A DNA stretch of 64,000 nucleotides from Apiotrichum sp. Y4204 (lineage: Eukaryota; Basidiomycota; Tremellomycetes; Trichosporonales; Trichosporonaceae): the NCBI GenBank assembly GCA_025531455.1, contig JAMYHL010000003.1, positions 1 to 64,000 of the forward strand. The letters run 5' to 3'. The translations under genes were made by a program, and so were the position numbers. Below the pieces are notes generated by a model. That model did no database searches, was not told the origin of the DNA, and saw nothing but the letters and a program-made list of their open reading frames with translations. Below are positions 1 to 10,684 of the stretch, one piece after another (position 1 is the stretch's first letter; every line of letters starts with the position of its first letter).

Positions 1-753
1 TTATTTTGTGGGGGGTTTTCCCAAAATGGCCCCCCCCCGCTGTGGGGGCCCCCCCCCCCCCCCCCCCCCCCCCCTTCCCCCCCATCTCTGTCCGTGGCCT
101 TTGTCTACATTGCATGATGCATTGCGTTCCGAGTGAGATGACGTTGTGTGGATATGCAGCGAGTGGAGACACAGGATCTCTAAGTGTTACTATTGATAAT
201 GTATAAGACGTGTTGAAGACAGCCCTACTACAATAGTGCAGTCGACGATTGTGACAGCGATGATGGAGCGTCTATCGTTGCTTGCCGGCGTTGGGACAAA
301 CAGACATTTGCAGATGGGTTCACACTGTTGTCTGACCTACCACCAAGCGTCAGAGCGCCTGGGCATGCCAAGGTCATGTAACTGATGACGTGTCACCTCG
401 AGCAATACAACTCCAACGATGCAATCCTCAAGTCCTAGCTCCAACTCGTCTGCATGAAGTGCCCCTGTCCATACGTTGTTCACTCATTCATTCATCTCTG
501 CACAACATATCACAACGGGGGAAAACTACTGACGTCTTATTTCTCGCTATACAGAACACGCGCGTTCTCTTCCTTCTTTGACTTCTTCTTCTTTCTGGTT
601 TGTTTCTCTTCTTTGCTGCCCATTAATGCACTACCTCCCCTATGCTCCTCCTAACTCCGGGGACACCGAGCCGGGAAAACGAGAACGCTGTGTTCGAACA
701 ACGAGACTCTATGGTGGACGGACGGAAACGGACGGACGAGGGGTGCGGCGCGA
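1..753. other. Gene-free left edge with a C homopolymer
   Basis: No convincing reading frame. The first 80 bases are long runs of G and C, including 26 C at 49-74, which may be a contig end or a sequencing artefact. The rest is ordinary mixed sequence; the part next to 753 would be the 3' flank of the minus-strand gene that ends at 754. Confidence 0.5.
49..74. repeat. Poly-C tract (26 C)
   Basis: Uninterrupted run of 26 C preceded by a G5 run. Homopolymers this long are error-prone, so the true length is uncertain. Confidence 0.9.
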
Positions 754-1929
754 TTACCAGTTCGACTTGGGCTCGTTGGCCTTGGCCTTGGCCGCCTTCT
801 TGCCCTCCTTGTGCAGCTTCTGGATCTGTTTGCGCCAGTTGACTGTGGAAGGTTAGCCGACAGTTCATGGATGTGATTGGACAACAAGTGTTGACGTGTC
901 CCTGGGCCAGACCGAAGCGAACCCCGATATGACGCATTTTCCCGTTCACCGAAAATGTTCCGATTGCGGGGCCATGTGGAGAAATGCGGGGCCGTGTGGG
1001 GGAAAAGGTTCCGCAGCCCTGGTTGGGCCCTGGATTCCCATGGCCCCGCTCTAGACCCTGAGCTGAGACATGTCCCCCAGCCCCCGGCACCCCAGCAGTA
1101 AACAACCTGAGCTGCACAGGCCCACCTTGCCTCCCAGCGCAGCACATGCCGCGGATAGACACCGCAGCCCACCGTGCAATGAGGGCTGGGAACAATGTGC
1201 CAGCAGAAGGGTAACAGGGGAAGAGAGGGGGGAAGCATGCTGTAGAACACCGAAGGTGTGTGGCACGATGCGGAGAGCCTATCGGACGACATGATCGTGC
1301 GACATGGCGGGGATAGGGATAAGCCTGCTCAGGGTCGTCCCTCTGCACCGGGGCCCACTCGCCACCGCCGCCCATGACGCAGCGGCGGGATGCGGAGCGG
1401 TGGAGAGCGATCACGGGATGCGTGAAGTGAATGTGGATGTGGATGTGGATGCGGATGTGGATGGACACTACTACTCACAGCACTGCTTGCAGTTCGAGTT
1501 GGCGTGGGCCTTGCAGACGACATTGTTGTCCTTGGCGTTGCGGTAGTACGACGGGAGGTCGAGGGGGGCGCGGGGCGCGGGGTCGTAGCCCATGACGCAG
1601 TCGTTGTCTGGAGCCGTCAGCGACCGGACTGGAGTGATCGGAGGGGAAGATGAAGATCGAGCACGAGCTCGTGGCTCGGCTCGGGCGTGCGAGGGGATAG
1701 TATGCTGCACTGGTACTCACCCTCACGACCGTCGAAGCCGCATGGCTCGCAGACCTCCTTGCCGTGCTCGCAGAAGAGCGCGTCGTTGATCTCGACTGGG
1801 GGTTAGGTGGGTTCGTAGCAGCAGCTCACTGGAAGCGGTGGAGCTGGGTGTCAGCGTGATCTACGGCGACGAGCACAGGCCCGATGGGGCTGCGGCGACT
1901 TACTCGGTGGGGGAGGTACCAAAGTCCAT
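754..1929 (-). CDS. Small Cys/His-rich protein, 110 aa, function unknown
   Basis: Five exons on the minus strand: 1929-1904, 1843-1830 (14-nt microexon), 1795-1721, 1607-1479 and 842-754. All introns are GT-AG and the sum is 333 nt. The protein has two matching metal-type clusters, Cys22-x-His24-x4-Cys29-x2-Cys32 and Cys70-x2-His73-x4-Cys78-x2-Cys81, joined by a Pro-rich, Tyr-containing segment. It ends in a basic tail rich in Lys and Ala. The even Cys/His spacing suggests zinc binding; this is inference, as I do not recognise a named family. A TATATAA motif lies about 130 nt upstream of the ATG. The 637-nt intron before the last exon is much longer than the others, so an unrecognised exon there cannot be excluded. 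Confidence 0.75.
1431..1463. repeat. Hexamer microsatellite (ATGTGG)n
   Basis: About five imperfect copies of ATGTGG, inside the long last intron of the Cys/His-rich gene. Confidence 0.8.
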
Positions 1930-2960
1930 GATTGCGGTTTGGGACGGGTTAAGGTGGGTAAGAAGTGACTACGAGAAGTGGGCGTTGACGTTGGGAGCTA
2001 GTGCTGAGCAAGCTGGGGGGAGAGTGGATGCAACAATGGACGGCGCGCGTCGCCTGCTTATATACGTGTCTGGGAACAGGCGTGATTGTAGGTCTCGTGT
2101 AAGCAACCGAAGCACGCACGCACGTAGGCGTAGCGCGAGGTGCGCCCGCGGCGAGACGGTGAGACCGGGATTGTGGCTGTCCGTTTCGGCTGGGCTGCAG
2201 GCTGTATCCCGTAGTACAGCTAGTGCATAGTGCTCGTGTGGGTACTGGGCAAGCTGGACAAAGGGGGGATTGCTTTGTTCTGCTTGGGAGCAGCACCTCT
2301 CTGGGCTGGGCGGCAAGGAGCGACAAGCGCACGATCGCTGTCCGCCTTGCCGGCCTCTGGGTTCCTACCATACCGTGCACAGTCATCGCCCACGCCGCCC
2401 CCCGGCCTGCCGTTCAAAGTGCAATACAGCAACAATAGCTGCACCTCGTTCCACCTCGGGCCGCGCAGCCTTGCGCTAGAGGGGAGAGAGAACCATACGA
2501 TAGGATTTGGTTTGGGCTTGGACGACCTGGTCATCTGACCACGGATTGTTGCAACTTGTCACATTGGCAGTCCTTGGATCCTTGGGCCGCGGGCGGCCAA
2601 GTGGCAATCCATCGCTCGGGGCTCGCCGTCAATCTAATCGCCCCCTAATCGCCTGCGGCACGTGACTCCACAACGCAATGCAGATTGGGCAACGGGATAG
2701 ATACTCTGTAGTCTTGCTTTTTTTAATACTCCCCTTTGTACTCACGCTCCAGCGCCTGCGCTAAGCGACTCGTTTTCGTTCGAGCAGGGCTGCATTAGCT
2801 CTGGCTCTGGCGCTGGCGGATGCATCGACCCGAACGGCCAGCCTCCATCGACCATCCCGTTTTGGGTCTCGTGCGACCCAACGCCTATGACGTCAACGCC
2901 CCATTTGCCCCACACCTTAGCACCAAGCGTTTGACTCGATCCCATTCACAGGACCATAGA
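1930..2960. other. Intergenic, promoter of the 110-aa gene and 3' flank of the next
   Basis: A TATA-like box (TATATAA read on the minus strand, 2058-2064) serves the gene starting at 1929. A palindromic TGACGTCA (CRE/ATF type) lies near 2887. No coding sequence seen. Confidence 0.5.
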
Positions 2961-5717
2961 TCATAGATCCCACCCCTCGTTCTGCGACTCGATGCTTCCG
3001 CTGCGCACACGGTGGATGTCGCGGCGGACAAGACGCGCGACGCGTTCACCCGTCGCCAGCGCCGACGTCAGACCAGGACTGGCAAACCCGAGCAGGTCTA
3101 CCAGTCCACGGCGATCGGCACGGTGGCGGATGCAAAAGTCGAAGAAGCCCGAGCCAGGCGGAGCAATGTTGGGCCTGAAGCCGGCATAGTCCGGCGTGAG
3201 AAGCGCAGGGTCGATGCCGGGCAGGTACAGTTGCGCAGCGCGGCCGATGGATTCGAGTTGCGCATCCGACGGTGCGAGGTGTTGTTCCCAGTAGTCTGGG
3301 TTGGCAGCCGAGCGGGCCGAGTCGCCTAGCGCCTCGACGTCAGGACCAAATCGGATATTCCCGTCGAGATCCAGAGTCTGCAGTTAGTGATCGTCCGTTG
3401 GGTGTGTTGGTAGCCTATTGTTATGTGCCGCACGGGAGTCCATTGTTCGAATGGACTCATTCCAAGCATTGGGATCGGCAGCAGCAAGCGCGAACAGCCA
3501 AGCGCGAACCGTGCGATCGTCCGAGCGTCCTACATGGGTTCGACAACACTGGTAGTTGCATCGCAGAGTGCAGCTCGGCGCAATAACCAGAGAGAGAGCG
3601 CCGCCTCACGCTCGTCTCGCGGTTTGAGATAACCCCAACAGCGACGATTCACCACGCCGCAACAACACAACAATCGCAAACGCCACCGACACGATGATGG
3701 CGCGCGCGCGAACTCCGGGCAATCTCGCATTGCGCTCCCAATCCCGGCTCGCAGTGCCTGACTCCTACCCTTACAAGCCACACTCACCAGATGCGTTCCC
3801 AACGAGTCGAGGCTGCGCGACGGACACGGGTAGATCAGGCGCTGGATGTTCTCCACCCCTGGGCCCTTGTACTTCATGTAGTTGCCTGGGTGTCAGCATC
3901 GGGCATTTCGGGGTTTGTGCTCCAGAGGTCATGTGAGGAACGCGTTGCCAAGCAACTTGTTGCCACCCATTGCGGCTGTTCTCGCATATCGCAGATCCCG
4001 CACTCACCCTTCGATACCCAGATTCCGGTCCGCTCCTTCTCGGGCAGGAGCTGCTCGACGAGACTAGCGGAATTGAGACCCGCAGCGTTGATGACGACCT
4101 CGGCGCGCACCGCCTCGATCTCGCCGCGCTCGCCGTCCGGCAGACCCTCCCACCCCGTTTCGAGCTGGACGATCCATCCTTGCCCGCCCTCCTCGGGATC
4201 GATGCGCACAACGCGCGTGCCGTTCACGATAATGCCCTCGCCGCGGTGGAATGAGTGGTTGTCGAGTCCGACCCCAACGCGCACAGCCGCGCCCGCGCCC
4301 GAGGGGTCTACCCCGCCCGCGGTCTCGAGGTAGTCTTCCTCGGTCACCTCGCGTGCTAGTGAGTCGACAAGTGCGGCCGAGTCCACAATGCCCGTCTCGG
4401 TCACGAGAAGAGCCGCGCACACCTCCGGCGAGAGGTCCGGCTCCATGTGCCGCGCTTCATCGCCCGAGATAAAGTGCGCCGGGATCAGAGTGTTCGTCTC
4501 TGTCGCCACATGCGTGCGGCCGGTGAGAAACGACTTATGCTGCGAGTGCGTCGAGAGACCTTCTAAGTAGGGGATCTGGTCCTTGTCGGTGGCGACGATG
4601 AGCTGGGGTCAGCGGGAACTTCATATCAAGTATGGCACTCCATTCCAAGTCTAATTTGAAGCTCAACGTCCCGTCGCTTAAAAGGCGTCATGGAGTGTAA
4701 AAAGCAATCAAGTTCTGAAGCGAGGCCATATCACATGATAGCCATGGCCTCGATAATCCAGTTGCACGCGTCTGCGATGGGAGAAGCAGCCACCTCTGTT
4801 TTCTCCGGTTCGGGCCTGCGCAGCTACGTTGTAGTTTTCCCAGCAAGCGTTGGAGGCAACTCGAAGGCGTAGACTGACACGCCGATTCTGCCACCAACCC
4901 ACTTCCTCAGTGTACCAACCTTTTGCGTCTTCTTAAACGGAATGCCGAGAGTCTCGCAGCGGCGGTACAGAAGATCCCGGCCGCGGATGCAGAGGTCCGA
5001 CTTGAGCGAGCCGACCGGGTAGTAAATGCCTGTACGTCAGATGTTTGCTGCTAGAGTGACATCGGATTGAGGAGACGGTCCCATCAGTCCAATCCGAACG
5101 CTGTCGTTGACAGGACTTGGTGTTGGCGAGGGGCTTTCACCAGTCGAGTTGAACCCCTCACACCGCAGCCACTGTTTAGACGACGGCAGCTAGTAACTTA
5201 GAGAAAGGTCGGGGAAGGTTGCAACCTGGGCACAGATGGAGGTAAACGAGACATCTGCCCTGTTGCCCAGAGGTGAGAGACGGCACTCACCAGAATGAAT
5301 CACCTCCGAGTTACGTGCACTGCCAGTCAGTCATCTGGTCTCGCAGAGGGGTCCAGCTGCTCTTGGGGAGTAGATATACGGCGAGGATGACCGGTCGGGT
5401 CCAGTGGTTCATGGTCCAGTCTGCTTCTCGTCCAAGACTTTCCAAGCCAAAGCAAAGGCAACGAAGGCAACGTAGGCAACTCACGTATTTTCCTGTCCGA
5501 GCTGCACTGCCCGTGAGCACCAAAACCACTCAAAACATTCACGGGGACATACCAATTTCCTGCGCTCGACGACAAACGTCGTCCGGTCTCCAGCGGTATT
5601 CACTAGCCCGGCGCCAACAGCGAGCCCGATCACGCCGCCGCCGACAACGAGGTGGTCCACAGCCGTGGTCGCGGGCTTAAGGGGATATCGGGCGCGAAGG
5701 GCGGCAGCGTACGACAT
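2961..5717 (-). CDS. L2HGDH: L-2-hydroxyglutarate dehydrogenase (FAD), 476 aa
   Basis: Seven exons: 5717-5553, 5501-5485 (17 nt), 5319-5291, 5029-4920, 4602-4008, 3885-3788 and 3377-2961 (1431 nt). The N-terminus holds the FAD-binding VVGGGVIGL motif (Gly26, Gly28, Gly31). Next come the family stretch ARNSEVIHSG, then LIVATDKDQ, NAAGLNS in the second half of the fold, and PDYAGFRP with the SPGLTSALA block near the C-terminus. Enzymes of this family oxidise L-2-hydroxyglutarate, a side product of malate dehydrogenase, to 2-oxoglutarate in mitochondria. Length matches the family (about 420-490 aa). No strong mitochondrial presequence is evident beyond a basic, Ala-rich first 15 residues. The 17-nt exon restores LGQENT before the RNSEVIH motif, so I include it; an acceptor 9 nt further in would also keep frame. 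Confidence 0.88.
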
Positions 5718-6370
5718 TGTAAAAGGAGGTTAGTGTGGAGCCAAGATGGTCAGCTGCTCTTGATGAAAGAAGGCAGAGTCAACACTTACTTGGAACCTCG
5801 ACGACCGGTCAGGTCCTTCCGGCTTTCGGCTCGATCTGAACGTTGTTGGACTTTTTCGGATGAGGTCATCAGCCACACCTAAATCAAAAACACCGAGCAG
5901 CATGCCTAGTTCAGCTGCGTGCCTATTTCCTCGATACCAGACATCGAGACATCAAGACATCTAGATCCGAGATTCGAGATCTCTAGACCTCTGGTCCTTG
6001 AGACCCACATCCGTACATCCCAGATTATGAAGCTTACAGACGTGATCAGACACCTGAAGGAAGAAGATCGGAGGCGTCAGAGAAGGAGCGTCAGAGAAGG
6101 AGTATTGATGGAAATTACTGATTAAGTGACGAGGAGCAGTGCAGTGTCAGTGACGTGTAGCATATGAGGAGTTCATCTCTGCTCTGAGCAGATATTAATG
6201 ACCGGCGAGCCTTGTCTCCGTGAGCTCCGTGACCACTGCTCCTGGTGCTCCTCGCAGCTCTCTTGTTGCTTGGCCTTTGCTCCACGTCGTACGGCCATCA
6301 TCAAGTCCGCGGGCACGCGCCACAGTGGACCACGGCGAGCGGCAAGGCGGCCGGAAAAAATGGCGTGTCC
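5718..6370. other. Intergenic
   Basis: 5' flank of the L2HGDH gene and upstream flank of tRNA-Ala. Contains short direct repeats of the type gacatcnaga and ggagcgtcagagaa around 5940-6105. No gene seen. Confidence 0.5.
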
Positions 6371-6462
6371 GGGCGTGTAGCTCAGTTGGTAGAGCGTGTC
6401 ATTAGCAAGAACAAGAACATCTTATCTTGACAAGGTCTTTGGTTCGATTCCTAACTCGTCCA
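6371..6462 (+). tRNA. tRNA-Ala (AGC) with 19-nt intron
   Basis: Cloverleaf with a 7-bp acceptor stem, D stem GCTC/GAGC, anticodon stem TGTCA/TGACA and loop TTAGCA, giving anticodon AGC (6404-6406). The intron at 6408-6426 sits at the standard place one base 3' of the anticodon. The mature tRNA is 73 nt. The G3-U70 wobble, the main alanine identity element, is present. There are U-U mismatches at 6-67 and 51-63. T loop TTCGATT. CCA is not encoded. Confidence 0.92.
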
Positions 6463-7146
6463 GTGCTCCCAGAGTATCTCTTTTTCGGTGGGCGGGAAGC
6501 TCGTGGTTGAATGGTTGAGCGGCCTGAGCGGAGGCGCGGAGGGTCGAACGGAGAAAGGGGCGAAGTGGAAATCTGGAATCGAGGTATTCGGAGCCTGACG
6601 TGCTCGGTGCTCAGCCGCGCCGAGAGCCATCTCCTCATCACAATCATCCGGAATCGGTGACTAGTGAGCATGACGAGCAGTGATAGGACGTAGCAGTTGA
6701 GGAGATGCCGAGGTGAGAGTGTATCTGATATCGATATCTTGGTGTGGCGCACGCTAGACGTTGATAGTTGTGTGATAGTGCCTGGCGATCGGAGGATCAT
6801 GATCACCAGGCAGCTAACCGACGCTACCTCTTTGATGTTCGATATCGACAGATCATGCAGATCAGTCAGAATAGTGTGAGTTGTTCTGTTACTCAAGCAT
6901 TCGTAGGTGCCTCTGCTTGCAATGTCCCTCCGCGTCGCAAACCAGCCAGACAATCGTCGCCTCAGGCTTCCTCAAATCCACTCTTCTCGAGCGATAATAA
7001 AACAATATCATGCGTTTGGTTATATGCCTGTACCTGTGCCTGTGCTCTACCGGTATACACAACAACAACGTTCTACACGTGGGGAGAGGTATCCGGGCGC
7101 CAGCGAGGGGGGCGGGCCTGCCCGTTAGTGCTGATGCTTGGAAAAT
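6463..7146. other. Intergenic
   Basis: Lies between tRNA-Ala and the 3' end of the cystathionine beta-synthase gene. No coding potential recognised. Confidence 0.5.
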
Positions 7147-8997
7147 TTAGTTCTGGGTGGTGGAAGTGCCGTTCGTGCCGTTCGCGCCGTTTGCGGCACG
7201 CTCGCCGTACACGTCGTCGAGGTCGCGGCCGATCGCCTTGCGGATCTCGTCCTCAAACTCCTTGGCGGCAGCGTTCTCGGGCTGCTCGAGGAACCACGGC
7301 TTGGACATGTAGTTCCGCACGCCGTCCGGCAGGATGACGACAACGTTCGCCTTCTCGTCCTCGGCAATCGCCTTGCCCTCCTCCGACTTGAGGTACCGCA
7401 AAGTGCCGGCAAGCGCGGTCCCGGACGAACCGCCGACGAACAATCCCTCGGTACCAATAATGCGCTTGCACGCCGCAAACGACTCGTCGTCATTCGTCTT
7501 GATCCACTCGTCGATCAGGGGCGGCTTGGGGTCGAGAACCTCGGGGAAGAAGTCCTGCGTGTGTCAGGAACCGTTGGCGCAAGCCTCAGTATCAGTCTGC
7601 TTACATATCCAATACCCTCAACCTCGTACGCGCCGACCTCGCCACCGCCAAGAATCGATCCGACAGGGTCACAGGCGACGATGGTGGCACGGCGAACACC
7701 CTCCTTCTCCTCCGCGTGGCGCTGAGCACGAGCAAGGCCGGTGATAGTGCCGCCGGTGCCTGCACCAGCGACGAGGAGCGCAAGGTCCTTGCGGGGAAGA
7801 TCGGACGTCTTGAGCGCGTACTGATAACGTTAGCGTCTGCAAATTTCCGCGTTTCTTCCGGATTAGGTGACATGTCGTGACTTTGGTGCACAACGACGTC
7901 ACAGAGACGCGAGCGCGCAATGGCGACTAAACGTGGATTCACGACGACACTCTGCAGCATTTGCGCAGCAGCATCCTGCCATAGTGCGCATCTATGCTCC
8001 TCTGTGTTGTCTCTGCCTCCTCAATGCACAAGCTTCAACTCACAGCAATCTCTCCGTATGTTCCGAAGAAGTGGGCGAGAGGGTTCTGGGGGTTCGAGTA
8101 CTGGTCGAGGATGACACCGCCGGGGATCGTGTCACGGAGCTTCTTGGCAATGCCTGAAGAGTCAGTATGGCGACCAAAATGGTTCTCAGCTCTGCCACTC
8201 ACCAATGTGGCTGACCGGGCTGTCGAAGCTGGCTGGGTCAGTGATTTCTCCTTCAGTGCTATTGCTCCAACTCACGCAGCCTCGGTCCTGTAATTGTCAG
8301 CGTAGCTCCAGAAAGCGGTACCAAGAGAACTCACGGTGTGCGGACAATCTGGGCGCCAAGGGCACGCAAAACGACCTCCTTCTCCAGGCTCATCTTCGCG
8401 GGCAGGGTGATAATGCACTTGTAGCCCTTGATGGCACACGCGAGGGCAAGGCCGATACCGGTGTTACCGCCTGATTGTCAGTGTCATGTGCACAGCTGCA
8501 TCCCGACGCCACGGCACTCACTGGTCGGCTCAATCACGACGCTCTGTCCAGGAATGAGGACGCCCTCCTTCTCGGCGTGCTCAACCATGCGCTGCGTTGT
8601 GAGTTTCGGCCCACAAGCACTGTAATTGTGTTGTTGCTCGCTTGCAGGGACTGCTCGGCTGAAAGAACGGCCACGGCGTCTCCGTTCGTGCACGGCGACG
8701 AATGGCGAGGCGCGCACGCCTCCAGTCCCCTCTCAGGCTCGCCGCAGAAATTCTCACACACCTTAGCAATCCGGTCCTTGACACTGCCGCCGACAGACAT
8801 GTACTCGGGCTTGCCCACTATGAGGTCAGCTTCCGTCGCTACTCGTAGCTGAACAGCGGCCACTCACGGAGGTTGCACTTGAGGCCCTCCTCCTTCGCGA
8901 TGCGGTCGAGGCGGACAAGCGGCGTGTGTCCGACGGCGTCGAGCGCCGAGCTCAGGACGCCCTTCCAGTGGTGCGTGTTCTCAATCTCAGTCGCCAT
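7147..8997 (-). CDS. CYS4: Cystathionine beta-synthase, catalytic core only, 387 aa
   Basis: Nine exons: 8997-8868, 8817-8762, 8591-8522, 8470-8335, 8287-8276 (12 nt), 8228-8203, 8153-8044, 7820-7605 and 7554-7147 (1164 nt). This is a fold-type II PLP enzyme. [10 protein letters not shown] carries the PLP lysine (Lys57), SGNTGIGLA binds the substrate carboxylate, GAGTGGT is the phosphate loop, and GGSSGTAL lies near the end. It condenses serine with homocysteine to cystathionine, the first step of transsulfuration. [14 protein letters not shown] and DQYSNPQNP favour cystathionine beta-synthase over cysteine synthase. The protein ends about 50 residues after the ILPDG(V/I)RNY motif in a Gly/Asn/Thr tail. 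Yeast Cys4 and the human enzyme continue there with a pair of regulatory CBS motifs, which are absent here. Confidence 0.9.
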
Positions 8998-10684
8998 GGT
9001 GGTCGTCGCGTGCGGTGGTGGGAATGGAGGAGAGAGGAGGATGGCAGCCGAAGCCGGGTGGGATGAGGGTGTTGTTGATGAGCAAAAAAAGGCGAAAGTT
9101 GGCCACTGCCCAGAAATTTGAGAGCAGCATGATCAATCGCGTTGTCGGATCCCCAACCGCGCGCATAGCGCGGCACCGCGGCTTGGCTGTACTGCATTCA
9201 TGGGCCTTCAACCTCGGACACACTGCCCTGCCTCGCATGGCGCCTCCTGGCTCTCTGCCCGCTCTGCGGGCCAGATAACAAATTCTCAGGCAAGATCTGA
9301 CACTGCTGGTGGTACAGCTGTGCTAATAAATCATAATCTCCGCAGGTCGGTTCGGCACACGGCCGTACGGTCCACACCGGCGTGGTGGATAACGTGGTTC
9401 GCACAAGTCCGATGCAAACCGGAGCAGCTCAGGATCCTCAGGCTTTGCGCCTCTGGAGACGCGCAGTTCTGGTGCCTCGGCGGCCCGAAGGCTCCGCGGC
9501 GATCAGCATGGTCTCAAACGATCTCATGCTCTGCCCAGGTCGGGATCCGGCCGGGTTACGTAACCACTAACCACCACAGCAACCACAGGGATCACCCCCA
9601 AGCTTAACCCACGGATCCATTTGACCGGATCGACAAGTCCGTGGGGAGGTTGGGACCTGAGGCCGCGATTGCAATCTTGTAGGCCAACGTTCAGATCGGC
9701 GCACCTTGATCGTCTACAGGAATGTGGTGATCAAATTAGTGCTGGTTGGACGCAAGCACAGGAGCACAGGAACGCCCGTTCAGGCGTTCTACTCTGGTGC
9801 TACATTTGGATCACCGTTCCCCATCGCAGGGTCTGGCATGGACAATTCGGAGATCAGAGAACACGCTAAAAGGATCAACCAGATCCGCGGGTCGAGCCAC
9901 GTTCCGGTCGAGCCCACGTTCCCATTCACTACCTCTGTATACTCTGTACTTCTCAGGTCATCAGATGATCAGGTCGGTGTGTGGACGGCACCATTCACAA
10001 CGATGTGGGATATGTGGGACAAATCTCAAACGCGGCTAGGGAACGTGGAGCGCGTGGAGGGCGTTACGAAAAACGTTTCTTGAGAGGTGATTCCGATATA
10101 TCTCTGCAAATACGCAGAGTTGGGATGCTCGAGAGAAATGGAACGCGAAGCAGACCTGGACGTCCTGGACGTCCTGGATCCCGGACGCGTCCGTGCTCCC
10201 CCTCGTTACCATTGTTCGGCCCATCGTGGGGTCTAAATGACGTCACGGTCCAAACACGGTGGCGAGCCGGGGATGGCCGGGATCGGCGGTGCTGTGGGTT
10301 GTTAGGCCTCTTTGCGGCCCACGGAAGCATAAAGTTTTTGCTTGGTGGGAACCGGAATGTTTACATAATGACATGCCGTTTATGGGTCTGTGCGCAGTGC
10401 GCGTGCGCGCACCAACACGCGTCTGGGCACGCGCCTGACCTTGGCAGATGCAGACAGATGCACACAGTCAACTCTGGTCAACCCGATCTGGTTGGACCCG
10501 CACCCTTGAGCGGAGCGATTTGTTGTTGACAGCGACAACTCTTCGAAGCATAGCATTCAACATTCAACTTCAACAACATACAACAACTTCCAACGACACG
10601 CTGCGCACCACTCCTCTTTGACAGCCACGACGGCGGCACCCACTCCGACTGATACCACTTTCCTCCCATCCCACTTCTTCGCCG
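8998..10684. promoter_or_regulatory. Divergent promoter region between CYS4 and CDC7
   Basis: 1.7 kb without a gene. Two MluI cell-cycle boxes (ACGCGT) are visible at 10185-10190 and 10417-10422, and a CRE-type TGACGTCA at 10238-10245. All three lie within 500 nt of the CDC7 start, where MBF-type control would be expected for a DNA-replication kinase. The link is inferred from motif and position only. Confidence 0.4.

Noticed and set aside
623..1468. 281-codon minus-strand frame overlapping the Cys/His-rich gene
   Set aside because: It is out of frame with the spliced gene and its His-Ile repeat start comes from the ATGTGG microsatellite.
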